Shown here in pieces: positions 24,448 through 34,227 of a DNA stretch of 64,000 nt. Under the pieces are notes generated by a model. The model was not told where the DNA came from. It ran no database searches and was given only the letters and a program-made list of their open reading frames with translations. Positions within the stretch are counted from its first letter, which is position 1; each line of letters begins with the position of its first letter. The position numbers and the translations under genes are program-made. Origin of the DNA: Clarkia xantiana subsp. parviflora (Eukaryota; Streptophyta; Magnoliopsida; Myrtales; Onagraceae); NCBI GenBank assembly GCA_036873135.1, contig JAPTYO010000017.1, positions 10,850,001-10,914,000 of the forward strand, given 5' to 3'.

Positions 24448-25133
24448 TATTGCGTCCTGGATGAACTGGGTCGTGGGGACGCGTATGTTCGTATGGTTGA
24501 GCGGGTTTTCGGGTTGTAACCCTTCGTCTGAAAGAGGTTCTGTGCCACTGACGAGTGTTCGGTTGGGTCTCGGAAAGGACTGTGTCTCAAGGCGCGGTTG
24601 TGTCTCAAAGGGATGTCTGAGTCTCGGAAGGCGGTGGTCTGTGCACAAATCCGGATGTCTGGACGACGATTCCTGCACAAAGGACCGGTGCTAGCACGGA
24701 GAGGGGGGGTGGTGCTAGCGGAGCCCTCTCCGAAGCTTAAGTCACTATAGGGCTAAAAGAGTAATTCTAGAGAGAGAAAATATTTCTAGAGAGAAGTCAG
24801 AGCTCAAAATACCAAAGTTGGGCAAATGAGAGGATGTGTGAAAATGGGTGGCCAAGGCCTCCTATTTATAGGCTTCCTTGGGACCGGACCCGGTTTTAAA
24901 GCGGTTTGATGACGGTTCAAGAAAACAAGCGGTAACCGTCACCCATATTGGCACGTAACGGTAATCACGGAAACGGTAATCGCACGATACCCGCAATGCA
25001 ATCCGGACGCGCGTAACGCACTTCCGGACCGTTTTGACCCTTTGGGAGACGTTTTCCGAGTCGAGATGTAATTTTGACGTGTTTACGAGGCCCGAAATAT
25101 AAATACGAACTCGAATTGGGCACTTATCCATCA
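24448..25133 (-). repeat. 3' LTR of element 1 (686 bp)
   Basis: It runs from TATTGCGTCC (TG mutated to TA) to TATCCATCA in plus orientation. The TATA box is rc of CCTATTTATA near 24861-24870. Compared with the other LTR it lacks 24 bp after TATTGGCA and 23 bp near CAATCCGGA. Confidence 0.93.
24690..24732 (-). ncRNA. Predicted RNA pseudoknot in 3' LTR of element 1
   Basis: Read on the minus strand, CGGAGAGGG (24732-24724) can pair with CCCTCTCCG (24705-24697), and GCTAGCAC (24719-24712) can pair with GTGCTAGC (24697-24690). The two stems interleave as stem1-stem2-stem1'-stem2', sharing one base. It lies roughly 100-145 nt downstream of the expected transcription start. The identical structure is in the other LTR at 32060-32102. 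Confidence 0.5.
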
Positions 25134-25150
25134 CTTGCCCCCGAGTCAAG
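25134..25150 (-). other. Polypurine tract of element 1
   Basis: On the minus strand the sequence CTTGACTCGGGGGCAAG lies directly before the 3' LTR. Confidence 0.7.
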
Positions 25151-25807
25151 TAACGGTTAAAAACCTTTCTTGACTCTATTTTAAGTTAGGATACGTGTCC
25201 AATTTGAGCTTGACGCTAACCTTCTGGTTTTGATTATTGGTTGGACGTTGGAGTCTTGATTTCGCCCGTCCTTTGATTTTTCAACCGAGTGACTTTATTT
25301 CCTGTCATTACGGTTAGTGCAATAGGGAATGCGCATATATAACATACAATCATGATTATCGTTAGGGACACGTCATGCGGACATGCTTCTATCAACGTAC
25401 ATGCATAAATAACGGTCATGGCAAGAACGTAATTATGTGACGTAAGAAATATTATCCGTATACTTCTCCAATGACTTAGCGATTATTAAATCATTAATCA
25501 TGCGATATGTAAACATGCATGTAAAATGAAGGATTCGATACGTGTAACACCAAAACAATCATGTATGTAGAGATAAATACTTAGAAGAGGGCGGAGTATA
25601 CCGTAAGTACTTGTAGGTGCATTACTCCTTTGATCCTTATCATCAAGGAGTCTCTTGGAAGTAGTCGTTTGTTGCTTTGATGCCTTAGAGAAATATTTCC
25701 TTAAGTGTTGTCGTATTTACTCTTCGCGGTTCGTCATATTAGTCGCATCGCTTGCGTGATAGCTTCTTGAGATGTTGGTCCTTTTTACTTGCACGTTCCA
25801 ACTTTGC
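25151..25807. other. Non-coding internal DNA of element 1
   Basis: No coding region was found. It lies between the polypurine tract and the 19-20-bp repeat. Bases 25185-25260 match the corresponding part of element A. Confidence 0.55.
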
Positions 25808-26013
25808 TATGCACGTTGACTTTGGCTATGTGTGTTGACTTTTGCCATGCGCGTTGACTTTGGCTATGCGCGTTGACTTTGGCTATGCGCGTTGACTTTG
25901 GCTATGCGCGTTGACTTTTGCTATGCGCGTTGACTTTTGCTATGCGCGTTGACTTTTGCTATGCGCGTTGACTTTCACTATGCGCGTTGACTTTTTCTAT
26001 GCGCGTTGACTTT
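25808..26013. repeat. Tandem 19-20-bp repeat with 11 TTGACTTT cores
   Basis: The unit is CTATGCGCGTTGACTTTGG with small changes. Eleven copies of TTGACTTT occur on the plus strand at regular spacing of two helical turns. TTGAC followed by C or T is the W-box core bound by WRKY factors. The array is inside element 1, about 0.7 kb from its 3' LTR. Confidence 0.9.
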
Positions 26014-26190
26014 AATGGTTGAGCACCAGGTATAGACTGTTGGTCATTGCCTGCAAGTATGTTAAAACACTTAGGAAATATTTAAGTGATATCTAATACT
26101 TGTTACCATAGATGTCGTCGTATGAGCTTTGTCGATGAGCGTCGTAGGTGTGATTAGGAGGCATAGCTACTTGCTGTATGCAATCCATCT

Positions 26191-26811
26191 TTGTCGACAT
26201 GTATGTACGTACATGGAAATACTTAGAAAATATTTTCTCCTTGTCGACATGCATCCTTGTCGACATGTATGTACGTACATGGAAATACTTAGAAAATATT
26301 TTTCTCCTTGTCGACATGCATCCTTGTCGACATGTATGTACATACATGGAAACACTTAGAAAATATTTTTCTCCTTGCCGACATGCATCACTGTCGACAT
26401 GTATGCACGTACATGGAAACACTTAGAAAATATTTTTCTCCTTGTCGACATGCATCCTTGTCGACATGTATGTACGTACATGGAAACACTTAGAAAATAT
26501 TTTCTCCTTGTCGACATGCATCCTTGTCGACATGTATGTATGTACATGGAAACACTTAGAAAATATTTTCTCCTTGTCGACATGCATCCTTGTCGACATG
26601 TATGTACGTACATGGAAACACTTAGAAAATATTTTCTCCTTGTCGACATGCATCCTTGTCGACATGTATGTATGTACATGGAAACACTTAAAAAATATTT
26701 TCTCCTTGTCGACATGCATCCTTGTCGACATGTATGTATGTACATGGCAACACTTAGAAAATATTTTCTCCTTGTCGACATGCATCCTTGTCGACATGTA
26801 TGTACGTACAT
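26191..26811. repeat. Tandem array of element 1, unit 66-67 bp, about 9.5 copies
   Basis: Each unit holds several short palindromes: GTCGAC twice, ATGTACGTACAT, ATGCAT and AGAAAATATTTTCT. The phrase CACTTAGAAAATATT is the reverse complement of AATATTTTCTAAGTG in the array of element A. Because most units are 66 bp, long open frames appear on both strands, for instance a 22-residue repeat containing KYFLSV on the minus (sense) strand. The array begins 1.06 kb from the 3' LTR. Confidence 0.93.
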
Positions 26812-29800
26812 TGTGTGTGCGTATTTGCCCCCGAACTTAGAATCTTTTCACCATCTCTGGCTATGTATGCTGTATCCGTATGCTTGATGCGAACACAGGT
26901 TATATGCCAACTCTTGATAATATGCTGACACGTGGTTGTATGCCGACAGCTTGCAATATGCTGACTGTCGTCCTGAGCCAAGTACTTAGAAAATATTCCA
27001 CCATTGTAATCTTGTATGCTGAGAGTATGAGCTCGATGTCGTCATGCAAGGTTAATGTGTTGAAGAGGTTGCCTCCCTTGCATGATACTTGTTACTTGTT
27101 GCACGAAGACTAATAAGTCTTGTACGTACGTGGTTGTCTCACATGGAGCGTCTGTTGCATAAGTGCTTGAATAAGTGTCGGTGCGTGTTTGCGCACTGAT
27201 TGGATTGTTGATAGCATTTTCCAGGATATCAGATCTTGCTGTCCTCTTGTCAGAATTAGTCTTCCCACGGTTGTTACCATGAGTAAGTCCACTATCTTCA
27301 TCTTGATGGGAGAAAGCTTGTCTTTGCGAATAACTGATGTGTATAGAAATTAATTTGTTGAGAGGAATGTCCATGCAAGTGCCCCCGCTACTCTGGAGTC
27401 TTTGGACACGGTGGTGGTAAAGGGCTTGTGAGTAAGATGTCTCATTGTATTTTCTTTGAACTTGTTAATTTTCCAAGTTATCGCTGGCTGCAGTTTCTGT
27501 TTTTAGCATAATTCTCGAAAGATCCGACGCAGGGGCGCGTTCCTCGAGCGATTCTTAGTTCTTTATGCTGAGCATGACCGTGCTAATTCCTTCTTGTGAT
27601 AAAGGATATAGAGTTGAGGGTTGTGCAGTGGTGTCTTCTGCCCCCCGGTCGAGGGACCGGCCCAAGGAGGAGCGTTATTCCTACTGAGGTAAATATTTGT
27701 TGTTTGCTGATTGTATCCCTTATGTTGAAGAGCTATGTTGTGCTGAATGTTGAAACAATCATTCTTGTCGTGTCTTCTGTGTGGATAATGATATTGCATT
27801 TGATGTTGACATTATGAACTCTTTGCCATAAGTCCTTAGAGATGATGTTGACTCTTGGTTGCTGTTGGGATGTTTGCTTCCAGCATGTTGCACCCTTTGT
27901 GAATGTGTTGATGTTGATAATTCTTTGTTCATGCCTTTGCTTGCATGATATTTCGTCACCTGGACCTGTTTTCAATAATAATTATGTGATAACTTGTTAG
28001 TAATATTTCATACCTTGAGTTATCTATGTTGTCCATATGCTTTGGACTTGAAAGATAGGATGTATATCCTTAGATGATGAATATGATGTCCGTAGTTGTG
28101 ACTGTACGTCGCACATTGTTAAGTGTTATGATCGCCCCTCTTGGCTAGACTCCAAGGCATGGCGAGATGGGCAGAGCATAGGATGTTGCGACTTGCACAC
28201 TTTAGGTTTTGTTTGGAGAAGACGGTGGTAACTTCTGTTTGTTCCGCCGAGTCCTGTCAGAGATGATGGCATTCTTTAATCTGTGCCATCTTTTGGATAT
28301 GTTGAAATCGTTTCTGAGTCTGTTTGCCCCCCGGCTTCTATGTTTGGAGACTTGTTGTAGTTGTTCCTTAGCTGTTGCTTACGACTTGTTCGCTTTGAAC
28401 TACGTCGTTTGAACCTGCTTTATACATAGTAGTTTGCATGATAACTTGTTAGTAATATTTTATACCGTTATCACTCACTGTGTTTATTGAATGTGGGTGA
28501 CTAGTAACGTAGACATAGTCCCTGCAGTCGTGACGATAGCCACTTCCTGATTGGTAAGTTGAGATGCTCTCCTGATTGTTTGCATGATGCATTTTGTATA
28601 TTGCCCTTCTTTCCTGAATAGCTTGCCGCTATATGTGTTGCAACCTGCCAAGTATTTTTGCGTATAGCAATATTTCTCAACAAGTAGTGTATTTGAAAGG
28701 TGTTATCTTGGCTAAGCAAGATACTAGTTTATACCGTCTCTTAGTTCCACTCCAAGGCGATGTTGTACAAGACTCGACTTGTAAATTTTATGAGTTTTAA
28801 ACAGGGTGCGCACCTGCCAGCGTGTATCAACCCGTGTTGGGGAAGCATACGTAAAAACATTTTAGTTTTTGGAGAAGTATTTTGTGAATCCTAAAAAGCT
28901 TGTTGGTAAAATATTTGAAAAAATACTTGTGATACATGATTCCTGCGTCCAGGGACCATGTAACACTTTTTTGAAAATATGAATTGTGATGCATGCTTTC
29001 TGCGTCCAGGAACCATGCAACACGGTTTGAAAATCTGTAATACGGAATTGTCATCTAACCAGAGGACTTTTGCCGTATAAAGCGAACCCTGACCAGGAAT
29101 TCGTAATATGGGATTGTCGTCTATCAAGAGGACATTCTCCATAAAGAGTGAGCCCTTTAAACAGGAATTCACACTTGTTATAGTGTGGGGTCGTTGTCTA
29201 ACCAGAGAACTTCCGCCACTTAAGGGGTGATCAATCCCGTATGCCCATCCTGTTCTGAATCTAGGGAATGGCTATGAACATGAGGATTTGCCTCTAACCA
29301 GAGATGTCATAGCATGTCATTTTTTAGAAGTAAACATGGGGCTTGTCTTTTAAAAAAGAGGATACCTCAACATGCTATTTTGATAGTAGGCCTTGGTGTT
29401 AATCCAAGATATTTTGATAGTAGGTCTTGGTGTTAATCCAAGATATTGCTTGTAGCTGACGCCTCTGAATAGTCGTCGTTTTGATAAATAATCCGCAGGT
29501 TGTCATTGCGGCATATAAGTTGATTGTGCACATAGCTTGATGGCTTTTTGTTGCCGGCACCTTCTTGAGATAGACGCCTATATTATGAATGGAGAAATAA
29601 ACTCCTTGTTGGTGTAGATAATAGATATGTTGGTGTTGTATACCATAAATCCCTCCTTGAACACAATGCTTAGCTTGTATTGTTGAAGTAGATTTTTGTG
29701 CATAGGTTACTACTTGGCGTAATTCCTGAGTAGTAATCGTAGTGTAGCATGTACCTACGAGCAGAGTTACTTTTGTCAGATAATCGCAATTTTTATAAGT

Positions 29801-30199
29801 TTGCAAAAGTATGAAGTCATGAAATTTTCTTTTTAGTTATGCATATAATAATTACAGTAAAGGAATCTGATACAAGGATTCCTTGTTTGTGTAGGAAACT
29901 TCCCTGAGTGCGGATACGATAGGTGTAGATCATGATAGGCATGTATATATGTTAGGTAGAATTGCCGAGCACTTGTCAGCTTGGTGCCCCCCAAGTCGCT
30001 TGGCAGTTGTATCGCTGTTTCCTGATTGTTTATATTGTTTCATCTTCTAATAGTGCATGATCTGTCCTTGTGTAATGCCCCCGCCTTATTTATTATTGTG
30101 ACACGATTTTTAGTCTTGCGCGTATAAAATGCTTGGAACTTTGTGTTGTTGACGCGAGTAATATGTGCGTAGTTGTTACTTGGCGTTATTCCAAAGTAA
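26812..30199. other. Non-coding middle of element 1
   Basis: No pol domain is visible on either strand over 3.4 kb. From about 28880 to 29460 there are degenerate short repeats: GCGTCCAGGGACCATG twice, CTAACCAGAGGACTT several times, and GGTGTTAATCCAAGATATT twice. Their role is unknown. Confidence 0.6.
28880..29460. repeat. Degenerate repeats in the middle of element 1
   Basis: Two copies carry CTGCGTCCAGGNACCATG. Four or five copies carry TCTAACCAGAGGAC or its variant, each followed by a short AT-rich part. An exact 29-30-bp duplication around GGTGTTAATCCAAG lies at 29389-29446. Confidence 0.7.
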
Positions 30200-30205
30200 T
30201 ATGCG

Positions 30206-30664
30206 TCATAATAATGTACCAAGGAAGGCAATCGTTGACTCAAGTGGGCTGTGAGGTTTGTTTTCTGGGAGTTTGGGATTTGCGTCTTCTGCATTCATAC
30301 TCCAAAGATTGTACAAGTCATCACAATTGGTTCCATAAGTGACGTTGTTTTTCTGTCGTTTGGCGATAGGTGGATTATCATCCGCCTTTTCTTTTCCCTT
30401 GCCTTTTCCTGATGACTTCACACGAGGCTTCCTTTGATGCTTATTGCCATGGTCGATATACTTTATCATTTTTCCTTATAAGATCAAGCTGTTTACATGA
30501 AATTTTAAGCTGACACAGCTGTCTGTCTCATGGCCATATACTTCGTGATTCTCGCACCATTTGCTTTCATCTTTTCCCAATGGGCCATTGCGGAATTTAA
30601 AGGGTTTCTTCCACAGCTTGGTCTCCTTCATTTCTTTCAGGGTGACAGACAACGGTGTGTTCAA
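30206..30664 (-). pseudogene. Second gag C-terminal (knuckle) module of element 1
   Basis: The frame 30476-30664 encodes LKEMKETKLWKKPFKF, then KWCENHEVYGHETDSC, then a SLKFHVNSLIL segment. It stops and the sequence continues in 30206-30469 as a Lys-rich tail (GKGKGKEKADDNPP). The module is homologous to the upstream gag module at about 30980-31150. The knuckle is C-X2-H-X4-H-X4-C, an RNA-binding motif of Tat/Ogre gag in which His replaces the second Cys of the usual CCHC. The repetition suggests an internal duplication of the gag 3' part. Stops between the pieces mean it is not one intact frame. Confidence 0.7.
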
Positions 30665-30726
30665 AGGAACACATATGGCGAGATTGGTATCTTTGACCTT
30701 TGGGCATCTGACTGGAACGGCCTCTT

Positions 30727-31803
30727 TTATCGCGGTTGTCTCTTTTCCCAGGAAACGTGTATCTCTTTTTCAACTATTGCCTTCAAGGTTCTTGTTGTCA
30801 ATCCCGTGATTGGGACGTCGTCATCACTAGCATGTTTTTTCCGTCCCTCCTTGTGACAGATGTCAGTATTGTATTGGCTTGTCCTTGTGGAAGGACCTTC
30901 TTTGTGTATATTGGATGACTCTGCTTGAGTCTTCTTTGGAGGGCTGTCGCCTTGATCGGTGAATTGCTTTAATTTGCCTTTGAGGACGAAGCTGTTAATG
31001 CGGAAACGTAGGCTGGCACAACTGTTCGTCTTGTGGCCGAAGACCTCGTGGTATCCACACCACTTGTTTTTGTCTTTCCCCAACGGGTCGTTTCTGAAAT
31101 TGCTCGGTGCCTTCCACATTTTTGCATCCTTCATCTCTTTCAATATTTCGGACGGCGGGGCTTTCAAAGGGATGCAGTCAGTGAGGTTTACTCCTCTTGG
31201 CTTCTGGAAATTTCCTTGAAGAGGTCTTCTTGGCTGAGGCTGCCAATTTCTTCCTTGCTGACCGCTTGAGGGCGGTTTTGCTTGATTCTGCTTTGGGGGT
31301 TGTTTCCATGTCTCTTTTTGGTGTTGTGCTATCACGTACAGGTTGCATGAGCGTGCAGCTTCGTGCCTTGGCTGTTGGTACTGGAAGGTACCTTCCGTGC
31401 ATTGCTCCTCTATTCTTTGGTGCAGTGTGTCTTGATGACTTGTGACTCGAGACTTTGTCCCTATCGTCTCAACTTGTTCGTTAATTGGAGGCAAAGGAGG
31501 TGACGGGTTGACACCTTTGTACTGGAAGGCTCCTTGGTTGCATTGTGCGGAGAATGCATTTCTTGTTGGAGTGAAGAAAGCATTGGATGTGGCAACAGGG
31601 ATGTGGAAGGATCCAAGTTGTCTTTTTATCAGCTTCTGCGAGGTTATGGGCAAGGCGTTGTGGTATGCGATGTGCTCCTTGTCTTTTGATGAGAAATCAA
31701 TGACATCGTCAAAGGCGGCATCCTTTATGTCAACATACTCCAAGTTGGTGTCATTGGTCTCGTGCATTGTCTTTGCGGTATGGTAGCTTTTTGTTCGAAT
31801 CAC
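30727..31803 (-). CDS. gag-like protein of element 1 (about 358 codons)
   Basis: This is one open frame directly downstream of the primer-binding site, ending at 30727. The N-terminal third is Asp/Ser/Thr-rich and unlike known capsid domains. The middle is Gln/Pro-rich. The C-terminal part holds LKEMKDAKMWKAPSNFRNDP, then KWCGYHEVFGHKTNSC (a CHHC knuckle), then LRFRINSFVLKGKLKQF, the typical Tat/Ogre gag end. A full capsid region of the retrotransposon gag type was not recognised, so the protein may be a shortened gag that binds RNA only. The first codon is uncertain because the frame is open up to the LTR. It would act in particle assembly or RNA packaging, perhaps together with proteins from an autonomous relative. 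Confidence 0.7.
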   Translation of the reverse strand: MIRTKSYHTAKTMHETNDTNLEYVDIKDAAFDDVIDFSSKDKEHIAYHNALPITSQKLIKRQLGSFHIPVATSNAFFTPTRNAFSAQCNQGAFQYKGVNPSPPLPPINEQVETIGTKSRVTSHQDTLHQRIEEQCTEGTFQYQQPRHEAARSCNLYVIAQHQKETWKQPPKQNQAKPPSSGQQGRNWQPQPRRPLQGNFQKPRGVNLTDCIPLKAPPSEILKEMKDAKMWKAPSNFRNDPLGKDKNKWCGYHEVFGHKTNSCASLRFRINSFVLKGKLKQFTDQGDSPPKKTQAESSNIHKEGPSTRTSQYNTDICHKEGRKKHASDDDVPITGLTTRTLKAIVEKEIHVSWEKRQPR

Positions 31804-31817
31804 GTAGACGGCGCCAA
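31803..31817 (-). other. Primer-binding site of element 1
   Basis: On the minus strand TTGGCGCCGTCTACG follows the 5' LTR directly. It starts with TGG, the complement of a tRNA CCA end; the TGGCGCCGTC start is common in plant Tat-type elements. The exact tRNA was not determined. Confidence 0.75.
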
Positions 31818-32550
31818 TGTTGCGTCCTGGATGAACTGGGTCGTGGGGACGCGTATGTTCGTATGGTTGAGCGGGTTTTCGGGTTGTAACCCTTCGTCTG
31901 AAAGAGGTTCTGTGCCACTGACGAGTGTTCGGTTGGGTCTCGGAAAGGACTGTGTCTCAAGGCGCGGTTGTGTCTCAAAGGGATGTCTGAGTCTCGGAAG
32001 GCAGTGGTCTGTGCACAAATCCGGATGTCTGGACGACGATTCCTGCACAAAGGACCGGTGCTAGCACGGAGAGGGGGGGTGGTGCTAGCGGAGCCCTCTC
32101 CGAAGCTTAAGTCACTATAGGACTAAAAGAGTAATTCTAGAGAGAGAAAATATTTCTAGAGAGAAGTCAGAGCTCAAAATACCAAAGTTGGGAAAATGAG
32201 AGGATGTGTGAAAATGGGTGGCCAAGGCCTCCTATTTATAGGCTTCCTTGGGACCGGACCCGGTTTTAAAGCGGTTTGATGACGGTTCAAGAAAACAAGC
32301 GGTAACCGTCACCCATATTGGCAACGCGCGAACTTGACTTCTCTACACGTAACGGTAATCGCGGAAACGGTAATCGCACGATACCCGCAATGCAATCCGG
32401 AGGTCCGGGTTTCTGCAACCCGGACGCGCGTAACGCACTTCCGGACCGTTTTGACCCTTTGGGAGACGTTTTCCGAGTCGAGATGTGATTTTGACGTGTT
32501 TACGAGGCTCGAAATATAAATACGAACTCGAATTGGGCACATATCCATCA
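31818..32550 (-). repeat. 5' LTR of element 1 (733 bp)
   Basis: It runs TGTTGCGTCC to TATCCATCA in plus orientation, with intact TG/CA ends. The TATA box is rc of CCTATTTATA near 32231-32240. It contains the full-length versions of the two segments missing from the other LTR, and the pseudoknot at 32060-32102. Confidence 0.93.
32060..32102 (-). ncRNA. Predicted RNA pseudoknot in 5' LTR of element 1
   Basis: The stems are the same as at 24690-24732: GCTAGCAC pairs with GTGCTAGC (32082-32089 with 32060-32067), and CGGAGAGGG pairs with CCCTCTCCG across the C-rich loop. Confidence 0.5.
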
Positions 32551-33550
32551 GGGACCAACAGTGAATGGCAATAGGGCACTAGACACTCTCTACAATTATA
32601 AATTTACAATGTAAAACTAGGAACTAGGCACTACCATTGAAAGTGCTCTTAGAGCATTTCAATGTAGTTACTGATTCTCGATTTCAGAACCTAAATTTAC
32701 CATTATGATTGAGCAGTTATTGGTTCTTAGTATTATTTATTTTTTGTCTCTACAAATAATGATAAAATAAAAATTCCACACTCCAATGAAAGTTCATTTT
32801 TCCAAAATGAAAGTTCATAGTTCAAATATTTGCGCTCAACGCGACTAGGCGCGACTACGATTATAAATGTTAATATTTAACCATTATCAAGTGAAGTGCT
32901 TCTTAATAGTAGGAACCCCTCATGTTACTAATCACGTCGGTGCTAACTTTTAATATATTTTATTTAATTTTTTCTACTCTCTTTCAATATATATATATAT
33001 ATATATAGTTGCTACACTAAGTAGTCAGATAATGACACTAGCCGTAATCGGTCATTTTTAATATTAAATAAATAAATCAGAATTACTACTTTTAAACTCC
33101 GAATCAATTTTTTTTATATATCACCATGTGGCACAACCGTTAATTATAAACTTAAAGTAGTATAAAATTCCATATTTTTTAATATGAAATATTTTTCACT
33201 AAAAAATATTATATTATTTTAATACATAAATTTTTCCGTTTAATTTACTTATTATATCAAATGATGATATTTTTTTATGATACATTGTTGTAAGAAATAA
33301 TTGTTAGGATGACATAATAATTTCTGATCTACGTATCTAGAAAATTATTAATAAATTCAAATGATTAATACTTATAACTGATTTACTAATAAGTATCTGA
33401 TTAATGTGTGTACGCGTGAATCTGTTGAAGATGATGAATAAAGATATATCAATCGACAAAGAATAGTTATACGCTGATTCTGATTAAATAAGATTGATTG
33501 AATGAATTTGATTAATCATTATTATTATATAAATTATACATATAAACTAT

Positions 33551-33579
33551 CTTGCGCGCCGCGTGCGGATTGCACCTAG
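33551..33579 (+). mobile_element. Helitron-like 3' end
   Basis: CTTGCGCGCCGCGTGCGG can form a short GC hairpin. It is followed by ATTGCACCTAG and then T, the CTAG-T end typical of plant Helitrons. A near-identical end in the other direction is at 38088-38115. The 5' end could not be found. Confidence 0.5.
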
Positions 33580-34227
33580 TAGTAATAAAAATATTACCCT
33601 TAATAATATCCAATTACATGATAATGAGAAATATAAAAATTACAAGAGAATTTAGTCGAACATATTTGGCAATTTAGTAATGCTTGTGTTTCGGCCAATA
33701 TATATGTATATATATATATATATATATTACATTCATATGTTTTTATATAATTTTATAAGTACCAAGAGAATCGTAACTTTGTTTAAAAATTATAATAGCT
33801 AAATAATTGAACTATTACCCTAGCACGTCGAGTTTCGACTTTGGGATGACCAAACATGATGGTCAAAGTTGGAATCCTAACATTTGGCCTAAAATTGACC
33901 AACTTTGTCGAATTTAAGAAAATAATATGTAAAATTTAATTAAAAATATAAATTAATTTTTTATGATTTTTTACAATATTTTTAGTTAAGTCAGTCAAAA
34001 ACTTAAATCTCATTTGTTGGTTTGTTTATGTTCGTATTTTTTTAAGTGAGAATATTTGATTTATATAAAGTGTTTTTTTATTTAAGAAAAAAAAACACAT
34101 TGGGGGTAAGAAGTTATGTAGGTTCCAATGAAGTGGAACTTGGTCTTCACCATTGAAGATAGTTCCAATTTTACTGTAGTAGTTATTGTAGCAGCTCAAC
34201 TTTAATGAGTTGGCAGTGACGTGGCAG

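Larger units (their letters stand above)
24448..32550 (-). mobile_element. Element 1: complete Tat-like LTR retrotransposon without pol, 8.1 kb
   Basis: Two near-identical LTRs (24448-25133 and 31818-32550) bound the element. The direct duplication GGGAC stands at 24443-24447 and 32551-32555. On the minus strand the order is 5' LTR, primer-binding site, gag, a long non-coding stretch, tandem array, W-box-like repeat, polypurine tract, 3' LTR. Gag has the Tat/Ogre-type CHHC knuckle. No protease, reverse transcriptase, RNase H or integrase motif was found in 25134-30200, so it is non-autonomous. The LTRs differ at only about nine positions plus two gaps by eye, so the insertion is young. Confidence 0.92.
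23146..32648. mobile_element. PIF/Harbinger-like element, about 1.4 kb, split by an LTR retrotransposon
   Basis: The left end GAGCACTCCCAATGGTGAGTG and the reverse complement of the right end (GAGCACTTTCAATGGTAGTG) form inverted repeats. TTA flanks both sides (23143-23145 and 32649-32651), the duplication typical of PIF/Harbinger and Tourist elements. Its own sequence is 23146-24447 plus 32556-32648; the rest is the nested element 1 and one copy of its GGGAC duplication. No transposase is visible. It also holds a CG/CA/TA alternating tract at 23738-23797. Confidence 0.8.

Noticed and set aside
26191..26811. CRISPR-like regular repeats
   Set aside because: The units are contiguous tandem copies without unique spacers, and this is a plant genome.
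26375..26887. Long plus-strand frame with 22-residue repeats
   Set aside because: It is produced by the 66-bp tandem array, which is open on both strands. No start context or non-repeat domain supports a gene.
27042..28719. Possible pol or antisense gene in the middle of element 1
   Set aside because: I read the translations in both directions and found none of the RT, integrase, RNase H or 'gypsy type transposon' motifs.
31751..32064. Frames of about 100 codons on both strands, repeated at 24427-24694
   Set aside because: They lie in the two LTRs of element 1 and are explained by it.
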